A DNA stretch of 34,296 bases from JBMNOI01 sp050942995 (GTDB lineage Bacteria; Chloroflexota; Anaerolineae; UBA1429): positions 1 through 34,296 of the forward strand of contig JBMNOI010000028.1 of the NCBI GenBank assembly GCA_050942995.1, read 5' to 3'. The position numbers and the translations under genes were made by a program. A model generated the notes under the pieces. The model saw only the letters and a program-made list of their open reading frames with translations, was not told where the DNA came from and did no database searches. Of the stretch, positions 5,264 to 13,112 are shown in pieces; the first letter of the stretch is position 1, and the number at the start of each line of letters is the position of its first letter.

Positions 5264-7444
5264 ATGTCGGCAACGACGGATCTAGAAGTGAATGCAGCAG
5301 TCAAAGAGATCGACCGGGACGAGTTGTTGGGACGTGTGCAGGCATTGCATCCCGATGCGGTAGAGCAGGTGACACGCGCCATCGACTTTGCCGTGAACGC
5401 CCATGGTGACCAGCTGCGGGCATCGGGCGAGTCATATGCCGTTCACCCGCTGGAGGTGGCCACCATTCTGGCCGACCTGCATATGGAAGCGCCCATCATT
5501 GTCGCCGGTGTGCTACACGACGTCCTGGAGGATACTCAGGTTACGCCGGCCGAGCTGCGCGAAGAGTTTGGCGATATGGTGGCCAACCTGGTTGAAGGAG
5601 TCACCAAGCTGCGGCGCGTCAAGCGCAAGAGCAAGGTCGAGACCGTCGATCTGGACGAGGAACAGGCCGAGAACCTGCGCAAGATGTTCCTGGCCATGGT
5701 CGACGATATCCGGGTGGTGATCATCAAGCTGGCGGACCGGCTGCACAACATGCGCACCCTGCAGTATCTGCCGGAAGACAAGCAACAGCTCAAGGCGCGT
5801 GAGACGCTGGACGTATACGCTCCGCTGGCCAACCGACTCGGTATCTGGCAGCTCAAGTGGCAACTGGAGGATCTCTCCTTCCGATATCTCGACCCGGAGA
5901 GTTATCATCTCATCGCCAACCTGCTGGCCGAGCGGCGCACCGAGCGGGGCGCCTATCTGGAGCGTGTGGTCTCGATCCTCAAAAATCGCCTGCAAAAAGA
6001 GGGCATTCAAGCGCGCATTACCGGCCGCCCCAAGCACCTGTACAGCATCTACCGCAAGATGCAGGAAAAGGGGCGCGATTTCGACCAGATCTATGACGTG
6101 CACGGGGTGCGCATCATCGTGCGCGAAGTTCGCGAGTGTTACCACGTGCTGGGCATCGTCCATACCCTGTGGCGCCCCATTCCGGGCGAGTTCGACGACT
6201 ATATCGCCATGCCCAAGGACAACCTCTACCAGTCGCTGCACACGGCGGTTGTGGGGCTGGACGGCAGGCCTCTGGAGGTGCAGATCCGTACCGAAGAGAT
6301 GCACAAGATCGCCGAGTTCGGTATCGCCGCGCACTGGCGCTATAAAGAGGGTGTCGCGCAGCGCGACGAGGCGCTGGAATCCAAGATCAACTGGTTGCGG
6401 CAGGCGAGCGACTGGCGCGAGGATATCGAAGATGCCCGCCAGTTTATGGATTCCCTCGTCAGCGACGTCTTTGCCGAGCGGGTGTACGTGTTTACCCCTC
6501 GCGGTGACATCGTCGATCTGCCCAAAGGCGCCACTCCGGTGGACTTTGCCTACCAGATTCACAGCGAGATCGGCCACCACTGCCGCGGCGCGCGGGTGGA
6601 CGGCCGGTTAGTATCATTGGATTATCAGTTGCGCAGCGGCGAGCAGGTCGAGATCATCACCGCCAAGCAGGGTGGCCCCAGCCGTGACTGGTTGAACCCG
6701 CACCTGAACTATGTGGCCACTCAGCGGGCGCGCCAAAAGATCCGCCATTGGTTCCGACAGCAGCAGCGCGAGCAGAATATCGCCACCGGCCGTGAGGTGC
6801 TGGAGCGCGAGTTGCGCCGCTTGGGATTCGATCAAGAGTCGCATTCCGAGATCGCCGCCCTCTTTAAATTCAGCAAGGTCGAGGACTTTCTCGCCGCTGT
6901 CGGATATGGCGATATCAGCCCTTCGCAAATCGCCCGCAAGATCGACGATGCAGCCACCAAGAGCGAGACGCTCAAACTCAAAGCCATTCCCGAATCGGCC
7001 GTATCCGATATCACCGTCACCGGAGTGGGCGACCTGCTCACCCGGCTGGCCGCCTGCTGCAAACCGGTACCGGGCGACCTGATCGTGGGCTATATCACGC
7101 GGGGCAAGGGCATCACCGTGCACCGCGCCGATTGCAGCAACGTGGTCAACATGCGGGATACCGAACGGCTCATCCCCGTATCCTGGGGCAAGGCACAGCA
7201 GGCCTATCCGGTCGAGGTGCACATCGAGGGCTTTGATCGGAGCGGGTTGCTGCGAGATATCGCCGCCGTCGTGGCCGATCTGGGACTGAACATGAGCTCG
7301 GCCAGCGTCACCACTCATCAAGACCACACCGCCACCATCGTGGTCACGGTGGGGGTCAAGAGCGTCAGCCAGCTCTCGACGCTTCTAAACCGCTTTCAGA
7401 GCGTTCACGACGTGCTGGAGGTACGCCGCGAGCGGATGGCCTGA
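5264..7444 (+). CDS. rel: Rel, bifunctional (p)ppGpp synthetase/hydrolase
   Basis: Makes and degrades the stringent-response alarmone (p)ppGpp at the ribosome. It is 726 residues, a normal length for long RSH proteins. The hydrolase HD domain looks intact: HP at 61-62, HD at 85-86, ED at 89-90, and KLADRLHNMRTL further on. The synthetase domain follows (RIIVREVREC, IAMPKDNLYQSLHT, LEVQIRT). The TGS domain starts at RVYVFTPRGD, then a helical region, a conserved-Cys region (AACCKPVPGD) and a C-terminal ACT domain. The specificity motif is EFDD (309-312), the acidic EXDD type known from monofunctional RelA, rather than the RXKD of most bifunctional Rel. ATG 5264 follows a GAGGACAAGG ribosome-binding site. 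A strong terminator lies 25 bp after the stop. Confidence 0.95.
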   Translation: MSATTDLEVNAAVKEIDRDELLGRVQALHPDAVEQVTRAIDFAVNAHGDQLRASGESYAVHPLEVATILADLHMEAPIIVAGVLHDVLEDTQVTPAELREEFGDMVANLVEGVTKLRRVKRKSKVETVDLDEEQAENLRKMFLAMVDDIRVVIIKLADRLHNMRTLQYLPEDKQQLKARETLDVYAPLANRLGIWQLKWQLEDLSFRYLDPESYHLIANLLAERRTERGAYLERVVSILKNRLQKEGIQARITGRPKHLYSIYRKMQEKGRDFDQIYDVHGVRIIVREVRECYHVLGIVHTLWRPIPGEFDDYIAMPKDNLYQSLHTAVVGLDGRPLEVQIRTEEMHKIAEFGIAAHWRYKEGVAQRDEALESKINWLRQASDWREDIEDARQFMDSLVSDVFAERVYVFTPRGDIVDLPKGATPVDFAYQIHSEIGHHCRGARVDGRLVSLDYQLRSGEQVEIITAKQGGPSRDWLNPHLNYVATQRARQKIRHWFRQQQREQNIATGREVLERELRRLGFDQESHSEIAALFKFSKVEDFLAAVGYGDISPSQIARKIDDAATKSETLKLKAIPESAVSDITVTGVGDLLTRLAACCKPVPGDLIVGYITRGKGITVHRADCSNVVNMRDTERLIPVSWGKAQQAYPVEVHIEGFDRSGLLRDIAAVVADLGLNMSSASVTTHQDHTATIVVTVGVKSVSQLSTLLNRFQSVHDVLEVRRERMA

Positions 7445-7468
7445 GCCCCCCACAAAGCGAGCAAAAAC

Positions 7469-7504
7469 AACGGCGCCCGATACAATCCGGGCGCCGTTCC
7501 TTTT
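7469..7504. terminator. Bidirectional intrinsic terminator between rel and the GH15 gene
   Basis: A perfect 11-bp GC-rich stem (7469-7479 with 7488-7498) and an 8-nt loop. CCTTTT follows on the plus strand. On the minus strand the stem is followed by GTTTTTGC, so it can end both convergent transcripts. Confidence 0.9.
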
Positions 7505-7524
7505 ATCCAGCCCTTACCTACCGC

Positions 7525-9543
7525 TCAGCAATCGTCCGATCGCTCATAGCCCGCCCCCGTATGGCTGCCCAGGACCGGAGCCTGCTCCACATACTGCCGT
7601 ACGGTAAGCACCAGGGTGGAGTGACTCCAGGTGAGCGGGCTGACAGAGAGATGCTCCCCGGTGTGAGGATGAACCTGTTCGGGCAGCACACCGCTGGGCA
7701 GGGCGCGCTGCACCGTCCAATTCAAGAGATCCAGGGCAGGGTCCAGATCCTCCGACGTGCGGGCGGTGGCGATATACCACTGGGCAAGCCACAGCGTGCA
7801 GATGACCCACGGATTTCCGGGCACCTTTTCGATATCGTGGCTGATCTGATGGTAGGTATCATCCTCAAAGCGCGCAATGCCGCCCACAGAGGTCTGCACC
7901 CACAGATGTTCGCGTATGGCCTGCATGGTGGCCACGACACGCTCGTCGTCGGGCTCTAGCAGGCCAAACATCCACAACCCCACCATCGAGGCGTCGATTG
8001 TAGCATCTCGCTCCCAGCCGGCGCCGCCCTGGCGCGGCCTGACGAGCCGCAGAAAACGACCGAGATCCTCATCCCACAGGTGCTCCAGCGCGGCGGCGCG
8101 TATCTCTTTGGCCGTCTGGCGATAGCGTGCGGACAGATCTCGCTCGCCAAACACCTCGGAAAAACGAGCGGCGGCATCCAGAGCCCCCCATACGGCGCCC
8201 ACCGTCCAGGCGGTGACGCCATACCGCTCCTCCCACAGGTCCCATGAGGGCAGGGGCAGGCCCGTATGTCGATCGACGTAATCGGCCATCCAGTTGGCCG
8301 CGGGAATCACAAAGTGACGGTAGTGGGGCTTGATGAACTCGACGTCGCGAAAGCTCTCGAAATGTCGCCAGAGCGCCCAGACCACCAGCGCCGTCTCATC
8401 CTCCTGAATGGGCAACCGTCTCTCTCCCTCTTCGTACCAGCCATGCCACGAAGAGGCCAGCGAGCCGTCGGGATTGTATTTGTGCAGCAGATAGCCCTCC
8501 TGGGTCTGGACTCGTTCGCAGAACTCGAAAAAGCGTTGCGTCGCCTCGGAATGGTCGGCGGCGACCAGGGCAGCGGCCACCAGCGCACCATCTCGAGGCC
8601 AGGAATAAGCATAAGTATCGCCGCCAAAGTGGGTGATGTCGTAGTCATTGGCGGCGATGATGGCGCCGTTGTTGTCGATCTGGGTGCGTAGAATCAACAG
8701 GCTGCGGCGATAGAGCCGACGCACACGATCGGGCAAGTCGGCGAAATCATCTCCCTCTTTGGTGGCCCACACATTCCAGTATCCCCGGGTGCGCTCCAGA
8801 AAATACGAGGGGCCCTGATCTCGAACGAGGCGGTTCAGCCGCGTCACATCGCCAAAGGACTCTCCCACCGCCAACCAGTACCAGCCGATGGCCCGATCTC
8901 GGGCGGGCACATCCAGGTGTATGGCGATGCACGAGTCGACGCTGCCGTGGTCGATGGGATGGCCCGAGAGCATGCCGTCCTCTGCATCGCGCCAGGTGCC
9001 CTCGCGGCCGTGTGCCGCTTTGCGGCCGGTCGCCCATTGATCCACGCCGATGGCCGGGCCGTCGGATGTCTTGCGAGAGGTATTGATCAGAAACCAGCGC
9101 CTGCCCTTGTAGTGAATCACCGCGCGCCGCTCGGGCTCGTAATAGGCCGTATCGCCCACAGTATAGCCCAGGATACTCAGATCGTGACCCAGGAACAGAC
9201 GTACCTCGCGGTCGCGATCCGCCTCGTTATGCACGACGAGGCGCCGAAGGTACAGATCTTCCTCGAAATCGACCACATCCTCACATTCCAGATTCAGCGC
9301 CAGATCCTGATGACGCAATGTGACACGAGTCACCAGCGAATATCCGGCATAGTCCATCCGGATATCCCAACGGCCGTCATCCGTCCAGCTAAATTGCCCG
9401 TCGACCCATACGCCAAAGCGTGAGAGGCGACCGGCCGTATGGTTTTCCTGGCCGACGTGCGGCCAGTATATGTCGCGGAGATAGTACGACTCGTCGAAAT
9501 TGACCAACAACGAGCCGTTTCCTACAGGAATGTCTCGGGGCAT
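7525..9543 (-). CDS. Glycoside hydrolase family 15 (glucoamylase-like)
   Basis: GH15 enzymes release glucose from starch, dextrins or trehalose with inversion. The 672-residue protein has an N-terminal beta-sandwich beginning IPVGNGSLLVNFD, then an (alpha/alpha)6 barrel with YSWPRDGA (313-320), SSWHGWY, and the two catalytic sites: WDLWEERYG (general acid E438 or E439) and LPEQ (general base E622). There is no signal peptide, so it is probably cytoplasmic, perhaps in glycogen, maltodextrin or trehalose use. The start at 9543 has AAAGGAG 8 nt upstream and the usual GH15 N-terminus. An upstream open extension to 10569 has no family similarity and runs antisense to the next gene. It converges on rel and shares its terminator. 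Confidence 0.92.
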   Translation of the reverse strand: MPRDIPVGNGSLLVNFDESYYLRDIYWPHVGQENHTAGRLSRFGVWVDGQFSWTDDGRWDIRMDYAGYSLVTRVTLRHQDLALNLECEDVVDFEEDLYLRRLVVHNEADRDREVRLFLGHDLSILGYTVGDTAYYEPERRAVIHYKGRRWFLINTSRKTSDGPAIGVDQWATGRKAAHGREGTWRDAEDGMLSGHPIDHGSVDSCIAIHLDVPARDRAIGWYWLAVGESFGDVTRLNRLVRDQGPSYFLERTRGYWNVWATKEGDDFADLPDRVRRLYRRSLLILRTQIDNNGAIIAANDYDITHFGGDTYAYSWPRDGALVAAALVAADHSEATQRFFEFCERVQTQEGYLLHKYNPDGSLASSWHGWYEEGERRLPIQEDETALVVWALWRHFESFRDVEFIKPHYRHFVIPAANWMADYVDRHTGLPLPSWDLWEERYGVTAWTVGAVWGALDAAARFSEVFGERDLSARYRQTAKEIRAAALEHLWDEDLGRFLRLVRPRQGGAGWERDATIDASMVGLWMFGLLEPDDERVVATMQAIREHLWVQTSVGGIARFEDDTYHQISHDIEKVPGNPWVICTLWLAQWYIATARTSEDLDPALDLLNWTVQRALPSGVLPEQVHPHTGEHLSVSPLTWSHSTLVLTVRQYVEQAPVLGSHTGAGYERSDDC

Positions 9544-9719
9544 GGTACGCACTCCTTTTACGGGCACGCACCGGGCGAGGAGCAGACATGAGGGGATGAT
9601 TTCGGCACGGCACGCACCGCCGATGACCGATCCTGATTTAGTATAGCGCCGGATGCCGGGCCTATCAAACCGCAGGGCGATCGCATTTGGCTCGAAATCG
9701 CTTGGCCGTGCCGCCAGGC

Positions 9720-9831
9720 CGCCCTCACCCCGCCGTTGGCGACGGCGACCCTCTCCCACACGTGTGGGAGAGGGTGGGAGTGGGCAAGAGTACCCGCCGG
9801 TGTGCTCCCGCCCGGCTCCCGGGTAAGGGCG
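9720..9831. repeat. Palindromic intergenic element (REP/MITE-like)
   Basis: A 112-bp element bounded by 11-bp inverted ends with one mismatch (CGCCCTCACCC at 9720-9730, GGGTAAGGGCG at 9821-9831). Inside are a small hairpin (9732-9746), a perfect 26-bp palindrome (9749-9774, built on CCCTCTCCCACAC and its complement) and a GC-rich self-complementary 3' part. It has no coding capacity. Such CCCTCTCCC...GGGAGAGGG blocks occur as dispersed intergenic repeats in many genomes. Only one copy is in this window, so repetitiveness is inferred. Confidence 0.6.
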
Positions 9832-9882
9832 AATATGCAGCCATACGGATGGAAAAGCTCCAAATGCAATTGCCTGCATCGA

Positions 9883-9911
9883 TTGACAGAGGCCAGGTGC
9901 CATGTTATGTT
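9883..9911 (+). promoter_or_regulatory. Promoter for the flavin oxidoreductase gene
   Basis: Consensus TTGACA (9883-9888), 17 nt, TATGTT (9906-9911). The start would be near 9918, about 25 nt before the ATG at 9943. It lies just right of the palindromic element. Confidence 0.65.
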
Positions 9912-9942
9912 TCTTGAGCCACCACACCTGAAAGGATGCAAC

Positions 9943-11283
9943 ATGGCCCACGAACGATTCCGCTATCGCTCTCTGGACGAACTGCTGGCTACGGCGGCCG
10001 ATCTGGGAATCGACCTGCCCGTCGATACAGATACCGCCCCCCTGGCACGGCGCGTACAGATCGCCGGCCATCAGACGCCCAACGCCCTGGCCGTGCATCC
10101 TATGGAGGGCTGTGACGGCACCGCCGACGGACGTCCCGACGAGTTGACGGTGCGCCGCTACCTGCGCTTTGCCCGTGGAGGCGCCGGCCTGCTCTGGTTC
10201 GAGGCCACAGCCGTGGTGCCCGAGGCGAGAGCCAATCCACGCCAGTTGCTCCTTTCCGCCGAGACCGCCCCCGCCATCGGCAAGATGCTGGAAGATGCCC
10301 GGGCCGTCGGACGTGAGGACCACGGTTCGAGCTATGATCCGTTTACCGTCATCCAGCTCACCCATTCGGGGCGCTACAGCCGGCCGATCGAAAAGCCCGC
10401 GCCCATTCTGGCCCACCACGACGGCGTGCTGGATAAAGCTCAGGGCATATCGTCCGATCATCCGCTGATCTCGGACGACGAGCTGGATCGCCTGCAAGAC
10501 GATTATGTGACCGCCGCCCGTCTGGCTTATGAGGCAGGGTTCCACGGCGTGGACATCAAGAGCTGCCACCGCTATCTGTTATCCGAGCTGCTGGGCGCCC
10601 ATACCCGTCCCGGACGCTATGGCGGCTCGTTCGAGAATCGCACCCGTATGCTATTGAGCATCGTACGGCGCGTACGACAGGAGCTACCCGATCTGACCGT
10701 TACCGTACGCCTGAACGTCTACGACGGGCACCCCTATCCCTGGGGTTGGGGTGTGAGTCGGGACGATCCCGCCGTGCCGGATATGAGCGAACCGCTCCGC
10801 CTTGTCGGCATGCTCCGCGACGAAGGCGTGGCTCTCATCAACGTCACCGCCGGCAATCCCTACTTTACGCCGCATATCAACCGCCCCTTTGATCAGAACG
10901 TCGTCGATGGCTATACGCCCGACGAGCATCCGCTGATCGGCGTGCATCGGCTCATTCAACTCGCCCGTACCGTCAAAGAGAGCTATCCCGATATGGTGGT
11001 GGTGGGCACCGGCTATTCCTGGTTGCGTCAGTTCGTGGGACCGGTAGCGGCCGGCGTTCTGCGGCGTGGCTGGGCCGATATCATCGGTCTCGGTCGGGGG
11101 GCTTTTGCCTACCCCGATTTCGCCCGCGACCTGGTAAACCAGGGGGCGCTGCCCGCCCGCGGTGTATGCATCACCTGCAGCCGCTGCACCCAGATCATGC
11201 GCGACCACGGCCCCACCGGCTGTGTTCCGTTCGACCGGGAGGTGTACGGGCCGATCTATCAATCGGGCCGCCGGGGACATTGA
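9943..11283 (+). CDS. Old-Yellow-Enzyme-like NADH:flavin oxidoreductase with 4Fe-4S motif
   Basis: A 446-residue TIM-barrel FMN enzyme related to the barrel halves of 2,4-dienoyl-CoA reductase and trimethylamine dehydrogenase. Features are LAVHPMEGCDGT near the start, IQLTHSGRYS, AGFHGVDIKSCHRYLLSE and RYGGSFENRTR, the typical FMN/substrate-site signatures of the family. The C-terminus has CxxCxxC-x11-C (C409, C412, C415, C427), fitting a 4Fe-4S cluster. The chain ends 19 residues after it, so the FAD/NAD(P)H domain of the large family members is missing and an outside electron donor is expected. The start at 9943 has AAAGGA 8 nt upstream. An open 69-codon extension into the palindromic element is rejected because it lies upstream of the promoter. 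Substrate unknown. Confidence 0.85.
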   Translation: MAHERFRYRSLDELLATAADLGIDLPVDTDTAPLARRVQIAGHQTPNALAVHPMEGCDGTADGRPDELTVRRYLRFARGGAGLLWFEATAVVPEARANPRQLLLSAETAPAIGKMLEDARAVGREDHGSSYDPFTVIQLTHSGRYSRPIEKPAPILAHHDGVLDKAQGISSDHPLISDDELDRLQDDYVTAARLAYEAGFHGVDIKSCHRYLLSELLGAHTRPGRYGGSFENRTRMLLSIVRRVRQELPDLTVTVRLNVYDGHPYPWGWGVSRDDPAVPDMSEPLRLVGMLRDEGVALINVTAGNPYFTPHINRPFDQNVVDGYTPDEHPLIGVHRLIQLARTVKESYPDMVVVGTGYSWLRQFVGPVAAGVLRRGWADIIGLGRGAFAYPDFARDLVNQGALPARGVCITCSRCTQIMRDHGPTGCVPFDREVYGPIYQSGRRGH

Positions 11284-11351
11284 TCCCGATCGATCCTCGC
11301 CTCCCGAATCGCCCGGTCCGTTCAGGCGACTTTGCCGGCCGAAAATCTCTT

Positions 11352-11380
11352 TTGACATCTTTTCTGCTCGGGATTATCAT
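11352..11380 (+). promoter_or_regulatory. Promoter for the NSS symporter gene
   Basis: TTGACA (11352-11357), 17 nt, TATCAT (11375-11380), a near-perfect sigma70-type promoter. The leader to the ATG at 11474 is about 87 nt. Confidence 0.75.
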
Positions 11381-11473
11381 GTGCATATTGTGTCATTCTG
11401 CACGAGCTGCGTGACGGGGGGCTCTCTGCGCCCACCCGTGTAGCCAGCATTTCATCACAGGAGCACGCATCTC

Positions 11474-12850
11474 ATGAGCGCATCGGTCAGTGCACGGGAC
11501 GGATTAGCCATCCGGGACGGTTTCGCCACCCGGCTGGGGGTCATCACTGCCACGCTGGGCTCAGCCGTAGGGTTGGGCAACATCTGGCGCTTTCCTTTCC
11601 TTACCGGAGTCAATGGAGGCGCCGCCTTTATCATCATCTATCTAGTCGCCACGTTGCTCGTCGGGTTGCCGGTAATGATCGCTGAACAGGCAATCGGTCG
11701 ACGGGCAAGGGCCAACGCCATTACGTCGTTACGCACCCTGGCACCCCGTGCTCCCTGGTGGCTTGTGGGGGCAGCCGGAGTACTCTCGGCATTTCTCATC
11801 ATGGCTTTTTACACCGAGGTGGCCGGATGGGTGTTTGCCTATGTCGCCAAGTCGGCATCAGGCGCCCTGCTCTCGACCGATCCGGCGGTTACCTCCGCCG
11901 CATTCGACAGTCTGGTAACCAACCCGACTCAGGCGCTGCTGTGGCAGTGGATCGTACTGGTCTGGGTGGCCGCCATCATCATCGCGGGAGTGTCCAAGGG
12001 CATCGAGCGCATGACGCGCACGCTCATGCCCATCCTTTTCGGGCTGCTGATCATCATCAACATCCGCAGCGTCACCCTGCCCAACGCCGCACAGGGTCTC
12101 AGCTTCCTCTTCCGCCCCGACTTTTCCGCCGTCACCTGGGAGACGGTGCTGGTCGCTATGGGCCTTGCCTTCTTCAAGCTGTCGGTGGGCATGGGCACCA
12201 TGATCACCTACGGCAGTTACTTCCGACAGGACCAGGATATTCCGGGCACGGCTACACGGGTCATGCTGGCCGACCTGCTGGTGTCGATGCTGGCCGGTAT
12301 CGCCATATTCCCCACGGTGTTTGCCTTTGGCTTCGAGCCGAACACCGGCCCGTCGCTGCTCTTTATCACCATCCCCGCCGTCTTTAGCGCCATGCCGCTG
12401 GGCAACATCTTTATGGTGCTGTTCTTTATTCTGACGGCGGTGGCCGCCACCGGCGCTATGCTCTCCCTGTTCGAGGTACCCGTCGCCTTCCTCGCCGAGC
12501 ATCTCAAATGGTCACGGCTTCGGGCCACCCTGGTCACCTTCATCGCGCTGGCCCTCGTCGGCTCGACGGCCGCTCTTTCGAGCAGTGTCCTCGCCGACGT
12601 CTCTTTGTTCGGCCTGACGCCCTTTGACCTGTACGACTATGTCACTTCCAACATCTTGCTGCCTGTGGGTGGCCTGTTCATCTGCCTGTTTGTGGGCTGG
12701 AAGTGGAGCTATCAAGACGTCAAGCGGGCACTCACTAACGAGGGCACGTTGAATAACGAGCGTGCAGTCGCCGCGTTCTATGGCGTGGCCAAGTTCGTCT
12801 CTCCGGTGCTGGTGCTCGTTGTCCTGCTCAACGGCCTGGGGTTGTTCTAG
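11474..12850 (+). CDS. Neurotransmitter:sodium symporter (NSS/SNF) family transporter
   Basis: A 458-residue polytopic inner-membrane protein of the LeuT fold; bacterial members take up amino acids or related amines with Na+. The diagnostic first helix reads GSAVGLGNIWRFPFL (residues 29-43), whose unwound part forms the Na+ and substrate site in LeuT. About 11-12 hydrophobic segments follow. Later signatures include FFKLSVGMGTMITYGSYF (TM6-7 region), typical of the family. The start at 11474 has CAGGAG about 10 nt upstream. It is monocistronic: its own promoter is upstream, and the hairpin at 12917-12948 follows about 66 bp after the stop. Substrate cannot be told from sequence alone. Confidence 0.92.
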   Translation: MSASVSARDGLAIRDGFATRLGVITATLGSAVGLGNIWRFPFLTGVNGGAAFIIIYLVATLLVGLPVMIAEQAIGRRARANAITSLRTLAPRAPWWLVGAAGVLSAFLIMAFYTEVAGWVFAYVAKSASGALLSTDPAVTSAAFDSLVTNPTQALLWQWIVLVWVAAIIIAGVSKGIERMTRTLMPILFGLLIIINIRSVTLPNAAQGLSFLFRPDFSAVTWETVLVAMGLAFFKLSVGMGTMITYGSYFRQDQDIPGTATRVMLADLLVSMLAGIAIFPTVFAFGFEPNTGPSLLFITIPAVFSAMPLGNIFMVLFFILTAVAATGAMLSLFEVPVAFLAEHLKWSRLRATLVTFIALALVGSTAALSSSVLADVSLFGLTPFDLYDYVTSNILLPVGGLFICLFVGWKWSYQDVKRALTNEGTLNNERAVAAFYGVAKFVSPVLVLVVLLNGLGLF

Positions 12851-12916
12851 TATCGCGATAGCGGCCCATCGCCATGGGCTGCCGCACCATCAGCTCGCAG
12901 AGAATCATTAAAAAGA

Positions 12917-12950
12917 AACAGGGCCGCCTCAGTTGAGGTGGCCCTGTTCT
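12917..12950 (+). terminator. Terminator hairpin, left copy (NSS symporter)
   Basis: A 14-bp stem (12917-12930 with 12935-12948) and a 4-nt loop, followed by CTCTTTCG. The one change relative to the right copy gives a tolerated G-U pair in a plus-strand transcript but an A-C mismatch in a minus-strand one. It therefore suits the symporter transcript better. Confidence 0.7.
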
Positions 12951-13050
12951 CTTTCGTATGGTGTAGAGGCGGATCAGATCGGCTGCGAGTACTGCCTGGC
13001 GGCCGCTACCGCCATGGGCTGTCGCACCAGCAGATCACAGAGAATCGCCA

Positions 13051-13088
13051 AAAAGAAACAGGGCCGCCTCAGTTGAGGCGGCCCTGTT
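13051..13088 (-). terminator. Terminator hairpin, right copy (SH3 protein)
   Basis: A perfect 14-bp stem (13057-13070 with 13075-13088) and a 4-nt loop. On the minus strand it is followed by TCTTTTTGG, placing it 25 bp after the stop codon of the SH3-domain gene. Confidence 0.85.
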
Positions 13089-13112
13089 CTGCCTTTCGTA
13101 TGCCAAGTCGGA

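Noticed and set aside
5513..6580. Long antisense frame (355 codons) within rel
   Set aside because: Shadow of a GC-rich conserved gene; no recognisable domain or ribosome-binding site.
9736..9942. N-terminal extension of the flavin oxidoreductase starting in the repeat
   Set aside because: It lies upstream of the consensus promoter (9883-9911); the ATG at 9943 has a good ribosome-binding site and the family N-terminus.
9544..10569. Open N-terminal extension of the GH15 gene (342 codons, minus strand)
   Set aside because: It runs antisense to the oxidoreductase gene and through the palindromic element, has no GH15 similarity, and the internal ATG at 9543 has an excellent ribosome-binding site.
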